Shown one piece after another: positions 9,108 through 18,889 of a stretch of 54,679 nt of DNA. The notes beneath the pieces were generated by a model. The model did not search any database, had not been told where the DNA came from, and worked only from the letters and a program-made list of their open reading frames with translations. Both the position numbers and the translations under genes were made by a program. Numbering within the stretch: the stretch's first letter is position 1; every line of letters begins with the position of its first letter. The DNA is from Planctomycetota bacterium (GTDB taxonomy: Bacteria > Planctomycetota > Phycisphaerae > Phycisphaerales > SM1A02): assembly GCA_022560875.1 (NCBI GenBank), contig JADFSH010000008.1:1-54679 (forward strand), in the 5' to 3' direction.

Positions 9108-9524
9108 TCAGGTCTCCGCTCCATCTCCCGACGCACTGTCCGTGCCGTTGCGTTTCCAGGGGACGTGCGGCGCGTCGGACCAGAGCTGTTCCAGGTCATA
9201 ATACGCACGCTGATTTGGCTCAAACAAGTGGGCCACCACATCGATGAAATCGATTATGATCCAGGTGACGCCGGTGTCGCGATTGGTGCGAAAAACCTTT
9301 TCGCCGTACTTGATCGCAAGATCCTCCAACTCGTCGGCAACGGATTTCATCTGACGATCGCTGGTCCCGGTACCGATGAGGACGTAGTCACTGACCTGGC
9401 TGAGTCCCTGCACGTCAAGCACCAGAACGTCCTCACAGTGACGGTCAGCGAGCAATCTCGCTGCATCGATGGCGAATTCCCTTGCGTTGCTGCGATCCTC
9501 ACTGGTTTTTGCGACAATTTCCAT
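9108..9524 (-). CDS. rsfS: Ribosomal silencing factor RsfS
   Basis: 138 residues from the ATG at 9524 (MEIVAKTSEDRS). RsfS (Iojap/RsfA family) binds uL14 and blocks subunit joining when nutrients are short. Diagnostic sequence includes the start of the fold, AARLLADRHCEDVLVLDV, then LSQVSDYVLIGTGTSDRQ and the VTWIIIDFIDVVAHLFEPNQRAYYDLE stretch. In-frame TTG codons further upstream (9542) are less likely starts. It sits 18 bases after the hppA stop and three bases before panD. Confidence 0.95.
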   Translation of the reverse strand: MEIVAKTSEDRSNAREFAIDAARLLADRHCEDVLVLDVQGLSQVSDYVLIGTGTSDRQMKSVADELEDLAIKYGEKVFRTNRDTGVTWIIIDFIDVVAHLFEPNQRAYYDLEQLWSDAPHVPWKRNGTDSASGDGAET

Positions 9525-9542
9525 AGTACCAGATCCAGGCAA

Positions 9543-12104
9543 TCAGCCCAGACCGATCATCTCCCCGATCATCGGACTGTACTTGACGATGAGTCCGGCA
9601 AAGACCACGGAGACGATGGCGATGAGCTTGATGAGGATGTTCAGTGAGGGACCGGAAGTGTCCTTGAACGGATCGCCCACGGTATCGCCCACCACGCCGG
9701 CCATATGGCAGTCGGATCCCTTGCCTCCATAGTGACCCATTTCGATGTATTTCTTGGCGTTGTCCCAGGCTCCGCCGGCATTGGCCATGTAGATGGCCAC
9801 CGCAAAGCCGCTGGTGAGGCCGCCCACCAGCAGGCCCATTACGCCGCCCACCCCGAGCAGCAGACCCACCGCCACGGGCATGATGATCGCCATGGTCGAG
9901 GGCACGATCATCTCCCGCTGAGCCCCGGCGGTGGAAATCGCCACGCACTCGGCGTAATCGGGGTAGGTGTGGCCGTCCACGATAACCTTCATCGGCCACT
10001 GCATCGGATCGGCGATCTGCTCGTCGGTCATGCCGTCCTTCTTGTACTGCTCCTTCATGATCCCGAATTGCCGGCGACACTCGTTCATCATGCGATAGGC
10101 GGCGCGGCCCACCGCGCTCATCGTCATCGCACAGAACACAAACGCCAGCAGCACGCCCATGAAGATGCCGCCCAGAACCCGCGGGTTCATGAGCGTCACC
10201 TCGTAATATGTCAAGACCTGCTTGATCCGCGCCCGATCCGCCGGCACAAGCATGAAGTGAGCATTGGGAGCATCGCTGAATTCAACCGTCACCGAGTAGG
10301 CATTCTCATCGACATCAAATTCAGAATCGAACGTGATGATGTCGCCTTCGGTCATGTTCTTGTTCACACGATTCCGCACCGGGTCGGCTGCGAGCATCAG
10401 GCCGCCGAAAACCTTGCTGTCTTCGCGGCGGACGACTGAGAATGAACCGTAGCCCTGATACTCGGCGACATAAGCCCCGTTGGGGTTGGCCATTAGCAAT
10501 GCTTCGGCATCGATGTCGGAAGAAAGCTGCTTGTTGATGCTGAGCTGCACGACCGAGACGTATGCCGCCAGCAGCGCGAGGGCGGTCAGCGCCGCCGAAC
10601 CAATGGCGAAGCCCTTGCCGGTGGCGGCAGTGGTGTTGCCCAGGGAATCGAGCATGTCGGTGCGCTCGCGGACGTAGGCGGGTTGCCCGGTCATTTGCGC
10701 GTTGCCCCCGGCGTTGTCGGCGATGGGGCCGTAGGCATCGGTGGCAAGAGTGATGCCCAAGGTCGAGAGCATGCCGACGGCGGCAATGCCCACGCCGTAC
10801 AGGCCGAGCAGGAAGTTCTCACCACCTCCGGCAGAGTTGAAGGCCACCAGGATGGCAATGACGATGGTGGCGATCGGAGCCCAGGTGGAAATCATGCCCA
10901 CCGAGATGCCGCAGATGATCACCGTCGCGGGCCCGGTCTGGGATTGCTCGGCAATCAACTGCGTCGGCTTATGTTCGTAGGACGTGTAATACTCGGTGAA
11001 GAACGCGATAACCAGACCGGCGAGCAGGCCGGTGACGATCGAGCCCCAGATGCCTACCGGGTTGATGATGTCGGGGGTGTCCTTGAACAGCATCGAGAAG
11101 AGACCGAAGGAAGCCACCAGGATCAGGCCCGAGGCGAACCACACGCCCATGTGCAGGCTCTTGAGAAGCTGGCTGAAGCTCGCGCCCTCTTTGGCCCGGA
11201 CCACGAACACGCCCAGCAGCGAGCAGAAGATGCCGATGCCGGCCAGGGCGATCGGCGCAACCGCAAGTTTTATCGCCACGCCCGAGGCATTCTCAATGCC
11301 CATCCCGTAAGCCGCAGCCGCGCCGAGGGCCATTGAGGCCAGGATTGAGCCGTAATAACTTTCGTAGAGGTCCGCCCCCATGCCCGCCACGTCACCGACG
11401 TTGTCGCCGACATTGTCCGCGATGGTCGCGGGGTTGCGGGGATCATCCTCGGGAATGCCCGCTTCAATTTTGCCTACAAGGTCCGCCCCGACATCGGCCG
11501 CTTTGGTGTAGATGCCGCCGCCCACCCGGGCGAACAGCGCCTGAGTCGAGGCGCCCATGCCGTAGGTGAGCATGATGGTGGTGATGCCAACCAGCGTGAG
11601 TTCGGTCGTAAAGACTTCGTTCCAGAGGAAAAACCACACGGAAACGTCCAGCAAGGCGAACCCCACCACGACCAGCCCCATCACCGCCCCGGAACGGAAG
11701 GCCACGGTCAGGCCTTCATTGAGAGAGCTTTTCACGGCAAAAGTCGTGCGGGCCGAGGCGTTGGTCGCCATCTTCATGCCTAACCAGCCGCACAGACCGG
11801 AGAGCAATCCCGCAATGGGTACGCCGATAACGGTCCACCACTCCTGGATCCCCATCGATCCGAGGATCGCGAGGATTGCGACAAGAAGGACAAAGACAAG
11901 GAACACCACCTTGTACTGGCGGGTGAGGTAGGCCATCGCGCCGTCGCGGACCGCCTCGGCGATGGCAATCATGTCCTCATCACCTTCGGACTTGGCCATC
12001 ACGGCCTTGTAGAAGACAAAGGCCATGACCAGCGCAAGCACCCCACCAACGGGAGCACACCAGAACCATATGGGTAAGACGAGAGCGAGAGTGATCGCAT
12101 TCAC
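9543..12104 (-). CDS. hppA: Membrane-bound K+-dependent-type proton/sodium pyrophosphatase
   Basis: 853 residues from a GTG at 12104, which is preceded by AGGAG nine bases upstream. The enzyme couples pyrophosphate hydrolysis to H+ or Na+ pumping. Substrate motifs DVGADLVGKIEAGIPEDDP and DNVGDNVGDVAGMGADLYES (about 255-300) are intact, as is the C-terminal DTVGDPFKDTSGPSLNIL. The K+-site sequence GNTTAATGKGF has Ala where K+-independent enzymes have Lys, so K+-dependence is expected. Between the helix ending AAYVSVVQLS and the next helix (VLGGIFMGVLLAF) there is an extra hydrophilic segment of about 115 residues (roughly 520-635), making the protein longer than the usual 670-770. It heads a run with rsfS and panD. 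Confidence 0.95.
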   Translation of the reverse strand: MNAITLALVLPIWFWCAPVGGVLALVMAFVFYKAVMAKSEGDEDMIAIAEAVRDGAMAYLTRQYKVVFLVFVLLVAILAILGSMGIQEWWTVIGVPIAGLLSGLCGWLGMKMATNASARTTFAVKSSLNEGLTVAFRSGAVMGLVVVGFALLDVSVWFFLWNEVFTTELTLVGITTIMLTYGMGASTQALFARVGGGIYTKAADVGADLVGKIEAGIPEDDPRNPATIADNVGDNVGDVAGMGADLYESYYGSILASMALGAAAAYGMGIENASGVAIKLAVAPIALAGIGIFCSLLGVFVVRAKEGASFSQLLKSLHMGVWFASGLILVASFGLFSMLFKDTPDIINPVGIWGSIVTGLLAGLVIAFFTEYYTSYEHKPTQLIAEQSQTGPATVIICGISVGMISTWAPIATIVIAILVAFNSAGGGENFLLGLYGVGIAAVGMLSTLGITLATDAYGPIADNAGGNAQMTGQPAYVRERTDMLDSLGNTTAATGKGFAIGSAALTALALLAAYVSVVQLSINKQLSSDIDAEALLMANPNGAYVAEYQGYGSFSVVRREDSKVFGGLMLAADPVRNRVNKNMTEGDIITFDSEFDVDENAYSVTVEFSDAPNAHFMLVPADRARIKQVLTYYEVTLMNPRVLGGIFMGVLLAFVFCAMTMSAVGRAAYRMMNECRRQFGIMKEQYKKDGMTDEQIADPMQWPMKVIVDGHTYPDYAECVAISTAGAQREMIVPSTMAIIMPVAVGLLLGVGGVMGLLVGGLTSGFAVAIYMANAGGAWDNAKKYIEMGHYGGKGSDCHMAGVVGDTVGDPFKDTSGPSLNILIKLIAIVSVVFAGLIVKYSPMIGEMIGLG

Positions 12105-12355
12105 GGTCAACAACTCCTGACTATCCGCGAGAGTTGTTCGCGGCACGGGTAAAAAGGTAATTCGTGGGAGCGGGAGCGGTTCCAACCAAGTCGCCCCACC
12201 GGTACGTCGGATTCCATCCGGCACGTTTTCCGGATATTGAAGTTCGTCGAGGGTTGGCTCTTTGCCCGCTTGACCTGCATGAGTGAATTGACCATCACTG
12301 ACGAATGTTCGGGCCTGAGCGAGGGATCGGCAGACCGAAGCTCACCGAAAATCGG

Positions 12356-12568
12356 CTATCTGTTTGAACTCCTGCGGGGGGCGGTCTGCACACGGGTCGC
12401 CCGACTCACCGATTTGCGTACAGCGCGACGACGGCGTTCGGAGGGCTTCTCGTAGTACTGCCTACGCTTCACGTCCTTCGTAAGCCCTTCCTTCTCGCAG
12501 AGCTTCTTGAAGCGTCGAAGCATTTGTTGTACAGATTCGCCGTGTCGGGCCTTAATGCGGATTGCCAT
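12356..12568 (-). CDS. rpsU: 30S ribosomal protein bS21
   Basis: 70 residues, highly basic. The start MAIRIKARHGESVQQMLRRF and the centre KKLCEKEGLTKDVKRRQYYE match bS21, including the YEKPSERRRR segment before a basic tail. bS21 sits near the anti-Shine-Dalgarno helix and helps initiation. The gene is alone on the minus strand, 251 bases upstream of the hppA start codon, and faces away from the NYN-domain gene. Confidence 0.95.
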   Translation of the reverse strand: MAIRIKARHGESVQQMLRRFKKLCEKEGLTKDVKRRQYYEKPSERRRRAVRKSVSRATRVQTAPRRSSNR

Positions 12569-12697
12569 GTACGATCGCCTTCCTGTCCAGAAACGAGCCG
12601 AGTATTAGAGGGAAAGAACTGATCTTTGGCAAGTCAGCCACTCTGTGTCAACCATCAGTCGCTATATCCTGTAGAAAAAGGCCCGAAAGGCTCTGAT

Positions 12698-13432
12698 ATG
12701 TCCCTGATCGTCGATACTTATAATGTCACGCATGTCGTCGGCATCCTGCCGCCCGATCTGGCCGGGATCGACACCCTGGGGCTGATCCGGCTCCTGGCCA
12801 ACAGCCGCTTTCAGCGGGAAAAAATCACCCTCGTTTGTGATGGTATCCCTCATGAAAACGCCCCCACCGGTCGCTTCGGTTCGATAAACGTCCGCTATGC
12901 GGGCTCAAATCGACTTGCCGATGACCTCATCAAGGAACTCGTCCGGACATCTTCCACACCGAAACGCCTGATTGTCGTCACCCTGGATCAGGAAATCATC
13001 CGGGCGGCAAAAAAACGGCGTTGCAAGACCCTCGGATCAGATGACTTCCTGAAGCAGCTTGCCTTCGACCATCGTAACCCGACTGGCTCCAATCCCGAGC
13101 AACGACCCCAAGGAACTCTCGGTCCCGGTGAGATCAAGGACTGGACGCACCATTTTGGCCTGGAAGAAGATGAATTCGATTTCGCGGAGGCTCAATCTCA
13201 AGCTGGCCCGCCTGAGCCTGATAACCCGTCGGCAACCACTGAAACGCCCGCATCGTTGTCCGAATCCTCTCCCGAACTGGCTCCGGATAGCCCGATGCGG
13301 GAAATTCCTATCATTCAGCATCTGCCGCCGGAACTCCTGCGGGAGGCTGAGCGTCTCATGGAAGAAGAGACTCCCCCGGAAGCGTCCGGCCCGGATAACG
13401 CTGACGCGGAAGAGGATACGATGGACCGTTGA
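12698..13432 (+). CDS. NYN/YacP-like (PIN fold) putative RNase
   Basis: 244 residues from the ATG at 12698, which has AAAGG seven bases upstream. The N-terminal 130 residues are a NYN (YacP-like) domain. MSLIVDTYNVTHVV supplies the first Asp and Asn, TLVCDGIP and SNRLADDLIKEL supply further acids, and VTLDQEIIRAAKKRRCKTLGSDDF the last, a typical metal-binding set of PIN-like nucleases. B. subtilis Rae1 (YacP) of this family cleaves mRNA on the ribosome. The C-terminal 110 residues are acidic, Pro/Glu-rich and probably disordered. A lipoprotein gene follows 28 bases later. Confidence 0.8.
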   Translation: MSLIVDTYNVTHVVGILPPDLAGIDTLGLIRLLANSRFQREKITLVCDGIPHENAPTGRFGSINVRYAGSNRLADDLIKELVRTSSTPKRLIVVTLDQEIIRAAKKRRCKTLGSDDFLKQLAFDHRNPTGSNPEQRPQGTLGPGEIKDWTHHFGLEEDEFDFAEAQSQAGPPEPDNPSATTETPASLSESSPELAPDSPMREIPIIQHLPPELLREAERLMEEETPPEASGPDNADAEEDTMDR

Positions 13433-13460
13433 ATACTGGCTTCGCATCAAAAAGGGAAAG

Positions 13461-14051
13461 ATGAAGCAACCTGCCGACACTACGAAGCATCTCAGGCTGG
13501 CCACAGTGCTCTTCGCTACGATCTGCGCATCCTTACCCGGGTGCGAGCCACTGGAGGAGCCGGAAGCTCCCGAACCCGTCAGCGTGTCTCAGGAAAAACC
13601 TTCCCCATGGAAACTGCTTGAGAATGCGACGGTGGTTTCTCTTCCTGAAGGCAAGCCGGATGCCGAGCTTGAAGCGGCGATGACTGAAGCAAGAAACACC
13701 GCCCCCGGGCAGAGTGAACTATGGCTCACCGCCCGTCCGGAATTGCAAGACCGATGGGCGATCAAGTGGGCCGCGCCGACGGCTGAAGATCGCGTGGAAT
13801 ACGTCTGGGTGCGACCACTCTCGTGGACGCAGCATCGCATCGAAGGCATCCTCGCCAACGCGCCGCAAAACGAACTCGCCTGCGCAAAAACGCTCGGCGA
13901 ACCCGTAAGCTTCCCCGCCCGACAACTCGCCGACTGGATCCATTTCCAGACCGACAACTTCGATGGTCCCTACGATGGGGGATTTACCGTAAGCATTCTA
14001 AGTGAGCGGTATGGAAAGTCAGTTGGAGTTGAAGGGCAGACGGGAAATTAA
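13461..14051 (+). CDS. DUF2314 (YegJ-like) lipoprotein
   Basis: 196 residues from the ATG at 13461, with AAAGGGAAAG just upstream. A signal peptide ends in the lipobox SLPGC, giving Cys28 as lipidation site. After a Pro/Glu-rich linker comes a DUF2314 domain (about residues 95-185) with its typical VEYVWVRPLSW, IEGILANAPQ, and ADWIHFQTDNFDGPYDGGFTV. DUF2314 proteins have no firm function. It follows the NYN gene by 28 bases and is likely in its transcript. The gene is convergent with pdxH. Confidence 0.8.
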   Translation: MKQPADTTKHLRLATVLFATICASLPGCEPLEEPEAPEPVSVSQEKPSPWKLLENATVVSLPEGKPDAELEAAMTEARNTAPGQSELWLTARPELQDRWAIKWAAPTAEDRVEYVWVRPLSWTQHRIEGILANAPQNELACAKTLGEPVSFPARQLADWIHFQTDNFDGPYDGGFTVSILSERYGKSVGVEGQTGN

Positions 14052-14148
14052 GAGTGGATTTCCAAATCGATTCCGGAGTCCGGGGGTTCGATCACAACGT
14101 TTTCTTACTTACAACCGGCTTGGGGGGGCGGCCGATTTTCTCCACCCG

Positions 14149-14757
14149 CTATGGATTCAGTCGTTGGATATCCCAGGTGCCGTGGTCGGTAGCGACGTAT
14201 TCAATGCGATCGTGGAGGCGATCCAGAAGCCCCTGCCAGAATTCAATGCGATCGAGGCTGAGTCGATAGCCGCCCCAATGGGGGGGGCGCGTCACCTCGC
14301 GACCCTCGAAACGCTGTTCAATCTCAGCCACCGCTTTATTCAGAGCGGCACGGTCGGCGACGGGCTCTGACTGACGACTGGCCCAGGCCCCGATCTGGCT
14401 GCCGCGTGGTCGAGTGGCGAAATACGCGTCGGATTCCTCATCTGATACCTCGGAGACTCTCCCTTCGATGAGAATCTGACGGGCCAGCATATCCCAATAA
14501 AACAGCATTGAAGCCCAAGGATTGGTCTGGAGGGCTTTCCCCTTGCGACTGAGGCGGTTGGTGTAGAAAACCGCTCCCTGCTCATCCAGAGCCTTCAAAA
14601 GCACCGTTCGGGAGGAGGGGCGGCCTTCCGGATCGATCGTGGCCAGACTGCAGGCAAGGGGGTTGATCAGACCCAGCGTTTCGGCCTCGTCCAGCCAGCT
14701 TTTGCATACGGCCAGAGGGTCGGCAGGGGGATAATCAAAGTCCATATCAGCATTCAT
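14149..14757 (-). CDS. pdxH: Pyridoxamine 5'-phosphate oxidase
   Basis: 202 residues from the ATG at 14757. PdxH oxidises PNP and PMP to pyridoxal 5'-phosphate with FMN. FMN and substrate motifs are present: PSSRTVLLKALDEQGAVFYTN, RKGKALQ, LFYWDMLARQILIEGRV, ATRPRGSQIGAWASRQS and the C-terminal PHWGGYRLSLDRIEFWQG. The final PdxH R-x-H-D-R signature appears as LLDRLHDRIEY. The C-terminal residues (RLNP) match the family end, so the gene is complete. It is monocistronic here and convergent with the DUF2314 gene. Confidence 0.96.
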   Translation of the reverse strand: MNADMDFDYPPADPLAVCKSWLDEAETLGLINPLACSLATIDPEGRPSSRTVLLKALDEQGAVFYTNRLSRKGKALQTNPWASMLFYWDMLARQILIEGRVSEVSDEESDAYFATRPRGSQIGAWASRQSEPVADRAALNKAVAEIEQRFEGREVTRPPHWGGYRLSLDRIEFWQGLLDRLHDRIEYVATDHGTWDIQRLNP

Positions 14758-14948
14758 GACTCGGCCTGTATAAAAAAGGTCAGGACAAAAAATACTGGAA
14801 GAAACGAAAGGAGACCCGATACTATAGAATCGAGTGAAGCATTCGGCTTTTGATGGGTGATCACAATCACCACCGTGGAATGATCGCCCCGAAAATTGCC
14901 GCACTCGACGCCGTGTGGTTGGGCAACTATGACGCGGAAGGGCTGATC

Positions 14949-15692
14949 ATGAACGAAATGCGAAACTTTATCATGGTCCTGCTGGTGCTGGGAGGCATCA
15001 TCTGGGTGCCGGTGGCGTATGTCGTACTCTCCGATGACGCTCCATTGCTGCTCGCTCAGAAGATCGGCTCGGTCTTATTGCTCGGCACTTGCGCAAGCTG
15101 GATGGTGTACGCGCTCTGGTTCGAGGACAAACTCCCGGACAATCTCAAGGAAGTGATCGGCGAAGTGTATTACGAGGCGGACGGCCTGTCCTTCATGCCG
15201 ATTATCCGGGTCAACAACGGCCAGACCGAAATCTGTGTCTACTACCAGAACCGCTTCGAGGAACCATGCGAGGCCATCGTGCATCTGCGCCCGCCCCGTG
15301 ACGGTTTCATCATCAAGGCCGGCATGTCCGACGTTCACTTTGCCTTCAAGGCCGACGGCGGCGACTTCGGCGTCATTCACCAGTCAATCGCGGTACCCGA
15401 ACATATCCAGGGGGAGGTGCTTACCATCAAGCTTGCCGCCGCGACGTACTATCCGCGCAGCCACGGCACACGTCTGCGCAAGCATGAAGGTCTTCCCTGC
15501 GGCACGTTTATCGTGGATTGGACAGGGGCGGCATTCAAGACCGGGGTTCATGAAATTTCCGATGAGATCGAACTTAAAAATCCGGTCAACCTCCATCTCG
15601 CCATGCCCATCGACGTCAACGCAGAGCCGACCGGAACTGAAGTGTGGCGTCAGGAACAACTCTCCGCCGGCGGCGTCACCACCACGTACTGA
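14949..15692 (+). CDS. Two-helix membrane protein with soluble beta-rich domain
   Basis: 247 residues from the ATG at 14949. Two hydrophobic helices (about residues 4-24 and 34-52: FIMVLLVLGGIIWVPVAYVV and IGSVLLLGTCASWMVYALW) are followed by a 190-residue soluble part rich in beta-strand pattern, including EAIVHLRPPRDGFIIK and HQSIAVPEHIQGEVLTIKL. I recognise no known domain. An upstream in-frame ATG at 14850 would add 33 residues with no better ribosome binding site. The gene ends 64 bases before a bidirectional terminator. Confidence 0.7.
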   Translation: MNEMRNFIMVLLVLGGIIWVPVAYVVLSDDAPLLLAQKIGSVLLLGTCASWMVYALWFEDKLPDNLKEVIGEVYYEADGLSFMPIIRVNNGQTEICVYYQNRFEEPCEAIVHLRPPRDGFIIKAGMSDVHFAFKADGGDFGVIHQSIAVPEHIQGEVLTIKLAAATYYPRSHGTRLRKHEGLPCGTFIVDWTGAAFKTGVHEISDEIELKNPVNLHLAMPIDVNAEPTGTEVWRQEQLSAGGVTTTY

Positions 15693-15755
15693 TGCATCAC
15701 GTTCCGGAAACGCTCCGACCGGGGGCCGCGTATTGATCATGCAAGTCATATAAAA

Positions 15756-15779
15756 AAAGACCGTCATGCGACGGTCTTT
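15756..15779. terminator. Bidirectional intrinsic terminator
   Basis: A perfect 10-bp stem, AAAGACCGTC / GACGGTCTTT, with a four-base ATGC loop. It is flanked by an A-run on the left and T-rich sequence on the right, so it can act in both directions. It lies between the convergent ends of the membrane-protein gene and the metalloprotease gene. Confidence 0.85.
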
Positions 15780-15803
15780 ATCCCGTGGGTTCGCGGGGAT
15801 TGA

Positions 15804-18608
15804 TTATTGATCTGTCACCTGGACACGATTGATGGTGCGTTCGATTCGATCCGCGAGATCGGTGAAATGCACCAGCGTGTACTGATCGAGTTGTCCGCTA
15901 TCCGCATTTTCCAGGATGGCATCGATGCGATCATTCAACGACCTCAATTCGTGCATGGACAGGGTGCGAATCGGCCTGGGCAGGCGACTTGAGGGCTTGG
16001 AAAGTCCGATCAGGCGATCAATCATCGCCGATTGCAGGTTTCGCCGCAGGCTGGAGACCATCGGTTTTCGATTGGTGAACGTCGCACCATTGAGTTCGGT
16101 GTTCAGCTCGGTAAAGATCGTGGTGGAGATCGCGGTCATCAGTTCAGGCAGGGTCAGCGCGTCTTCGTCGGCCGGGGTGCGGAACTCGTTGTCATACACC
16201 CGCTCGAGCGTGTTGGGGTTCAGGAGCATGGTAAGGGTCGAGGCCTGCACGCTCATGATCCGGTCGTGAACGTCCCAGGTTGAGTCCCGGAAATATTCAA
16301 ACGCGCCGCCATCGCGCCACTTGTCCACCGTCATCCGCAGGAGCAGATCGGTGGTAAGGCCGAACGCCTCATCGTGAAAGGCGTTGGCGAGAACGAAGTC
16401 CAGCGCATCGCGCTGCTGCTTCTCCCCGACCACCTCGATGGGGAGGCGACCGTTGGGGTCGCCCTTGTGATCGCGATTGACATGAGCCCCGCCGACCCAG
16501 TTGGCCATCATGCTGAGCATTCGCATCTGCATGCTGAGGGTGATGCTGTAGCCGCGCCGGGAGCCGGACCAGCTTTCGCCATCCTTGACGAACTTATCAA
16601 GAATTCGTTCTCGCTGATGCCTGACCAACCGCATCTGGTTTTCAGCATACTCAAGCGGGTCTGATCCGAAATCGTAGCGCCGGGCGAGGGGATCGGGGCC
16701 CCTTGTGTCGTCGTCGGTGAGGTAGGCCAGTTCCGGTTCGGCGACGCGTTTGAGCGTTTCCTTGGTGTCGCCAAACGTATAGCCGAACTCGATCGCCCAG
16801 TAGTCGTAGGGGCCGACTCCGTTCATGGCGAAATCGCCCTGAACTTCGCCGGATTCCATGTTGAAGTTGGCGGGGTTGTAGTCCATGACCGAACCGGTGA
16901 ACGGTTTCTTGCCTTTCCATTCCTCGCTGTTGATTTGGGCCAGGCTGTAAACGCTTGAAGCCTTGAAATTATGGCGAAGGCCGAGGGTGTGTCCGACTTC
17001 GTGGGCCACCAGATCGGCAAGCATGGGGCCGACGAACCACTCGGGTATGCCGTCAAGCATTTCCGTGTCGTCGTCCTCGTCCTCCGGGTCATCTTCCAGC
17101 ATGCCGAGCATGTCGAGGGTGAGGTTGCCGAACGCCATATCGAATGCGCGGCCGTGGGCGGCGAGACACATGGCGTTATTTTCGCCCATCCATTCGTTGA
17201 GCATCGCCAGCTCCTCGTTCTCCAGCAGGGCCGGATCGGAGAAAATGATCGAGTTCAGATCCAATCCATCGGATTCGCCCCGCGCCCGTCGGGCGAGCAG
17301 TTCCTCGCGCCGCGCGGGCGAGGCGAGGATGATGCGGGGATCCCACTCCGGATAATCTTCAAGCCAGATCAGCGTTTCCGGGGCCAGGCTCTGGGCCGCG
17401 ATTTCAGGCATCTGTTCGTGATACCACCCCCAGAACGCGCGAATCCAGCCATCGGTCAGCACGATGTCGGCATCGAAAATCTGGCCGGTCAACGGATGAG
17501 CCCGGGAAGGGCCGATGGCGACGGAGATGTCATTGTTCAGCCAGCGCAGGAAATTATATCGAATATCCTCGGGATCCTTGTCCATATGCGCTTCGGTGGC
17601 CTTGTCCTGATAGTACACCTGGATGGCGTTGTCGATGCCGATTTTGGCAAAAGCGTCGTTCCACCACAGAATGCCCTCGCGGACCCACCGACGATAGCGC
17701 ACGGGTACGGTGTGCTCGATGTAAAAGATGATGGGTTCCTTCGGCGGGCTCAGCTTCAGCTTGGGATCACGCTTTTCCAGATTCCAGCGATTGATGTAGC
17801 GGACCCACTTGTCTTTCGGCTGGTACTTGCCCAGATCGCGATAGACGGTGGTGAAATATCCAATCCGGTCGTCGGCGATACGCGGCTTGTAGCCGGTGTT
17901 GTCCGGGATCAGGCTGATGGAAAAGTGATACGACTGGAGCCGGCCGCCGGCATTGGGCACTTCAAAGGCGACCTCAATATTCTTCGGGAACGCCTTGGCC
18001 TTGGTGATGGTGGTCAGACGAGGATTCAAGCCGCTGAGAAAACGACTGAAAATCTTGCTCGCGTTCTTGATGAGCAGATCGTTGAGGTTGATCACCGGTT
18101 GGCCGCCCGGACCCATGGTCACGATCGGGACGTCGGCCAGGATGCGATCGGTGAACAGACGCGCAACCGAGCTTTTCGATTCAGGGTCGCCCGTCGATCT
18201 CGTGGCCAGTTGGGGTTCAATCAAAGCCATGCGCTTGTCAAATCGTTTCCAGTACGCATAGCGCGTCGGTCCCTGAAGACCGGCAAATATCGCCCCGCCG
18301 GATTGCGTGACCGCGAAGTAATACTTCTGATCCTTCCAGCCTTGGGGGAGTTCGGCGAGGATCTGGCCGTCCTTCTCCCGAGTCCAGATGGTGTAGAGGC
18401 TGGGCTTGCCGTCCGCGATGGACACGATTTTCTTGTAGCCTTCCGAGACTTTCTTGAAAGGCGGGAAGTCGGGTTTCTTCTCACCGTTCGGTTTGTCGTT
18501 CGGCTTTCCGTTTGATCCATTCTGCCCGTTCTGGGCGAAGGCGCTGCCCGTCACAACCATCATGATGGCGATCATCAGTCCAATGACACATCTTGTTCGC
18601 GTTCTCAT
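15804..18608 (-). CDS. Exported zinc metalloprotease (DUF5117/DUF4953 met-zincin)
   Basis: 934 residues from the ATG at 18608, which has GGAG seven bases upstream; an upstream in-frame ATG (18653) has no such site. A signal peptide ends near SAFAQ, followed by an Asn/Gly/Lys-rich linker. The DUF5117-like N-terminal part contains YYFAVTQSGGAIFAG. The catalytic site is HEVGHTLGLRHNF, with zinc ligands His536, His540 and His546 and catalytic Glu537. A Met-turn candidate SVMDYNPAN follows 40 residues later, as in met-zincins. A Pro-x-YDYWAIEFGY-type stretch is typical of DUF4953. Probably a secreted peptidase of broad specificity. It stands alone, ending at the bidirectional terminator. Confidence 0.9.
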   Translation of the reverse strand: MRTRTRCVIGLMIAIMMVVTGSAFAQNGQNGSNGKPNDKPNGEKKPDFPPFKKVSEGYKKIVSIADGKPSLYTIWTREKDGQILAELPQGWKDQKYYFAVTQSGGAIFAGLQGPTRYAYWKRFDKRMALIEPQLATRSTGDPESKSSVARLFTDRILADVPIVTMGPGGQPVINLNDLLIKNASKIFSRFLSGLNPRLTTITKAKAFPKNIEVAFEVPNAGGRLQSYHFSISLIPDNTGYKPRIADDRIGYFTTVYRDLGKYQPKDKWVRYINRWNLEKRDPKLKLSPPKEPIIFYIEHTVPVRYRRWVREGILWWNDAFAKIGIDNAIQVYYQDKATEAHMDKDPEDIRYNFLRWLNNDISVAIGPSRAHPLTGQIFDADIVLTDGWIRAFWGWYHEQMPEIAAQSLAPETLIWLEDYPEWDPRIILASPARREELLARRARGESDGLDLNSIIFSDPALLENEELAMLNEWMGENNAMCLAAHGRAFDMAFGNLTLDMLGMLEDDPEDEDDDTEMLDGIPEWFVGPMLADLVAHEVGHTLGLRHNFKASSVYSLAQINSEEWKGKKPFTGSVMDYNPANFNMESGEVQGDFAMNGVGPYDYWAIEFGYTFGDTKETLKRVAEPELAYLTDDDTRGPDPLARRYDFGSDPLEYAENQMRLVRHQRERILDKFVKDGESWSGSRRGYSITLSMQMRMLSMMANWVGGAHVNRDHKGDPNGRLPIEVVGEKQQRDALDFVLANAFHDEAFGLTTDLLLRMTVDKWRDGGAFEYFRDSTWDVHDRIMSVQASTLTMLLNPNTLERVYDNEFRTPADEDALTLPELMTAISTTIFTELNTELNGATFTNRKPMVSSLRRNLQSAMIDRLIGLSKPSSRLPRPIRTLSMHELRSLNDRIDAILENADSGQLDQYTLVHFTDLADRIERTINRVQVTDQ

Positions 18609-18889
18609 GCGAATGCTCCATTTACAAGAGATTTTGTTGTCGATTCGGCACATCCCATTCCCGCATCGAAGAGTGTTCTCCCTGCTATCAGGATAAGGTA
18701 TCCCTCACGGGATCACAATTCATACCGCTGAGTTTCCCACGGGATTCCCCTCTATTATCCAGTAAATCTGACATTTTCCATGCCTTCTTCAGGCATGAGC
18801 GATAGCGACTCTCTATACAACGCATGATCTGAGGGTGCGGCCAAGGCTGGCCCCGGATCCACACCTCACAGGATTGAATTAGACTAATA

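Noticed and set aside
16971-18515. A 514-codon open frame on the plus strand
   Set aside because: Antisense shadow of the metalloprotease, whose HEVGH zinc site and signal peptide are clear on the other strand.
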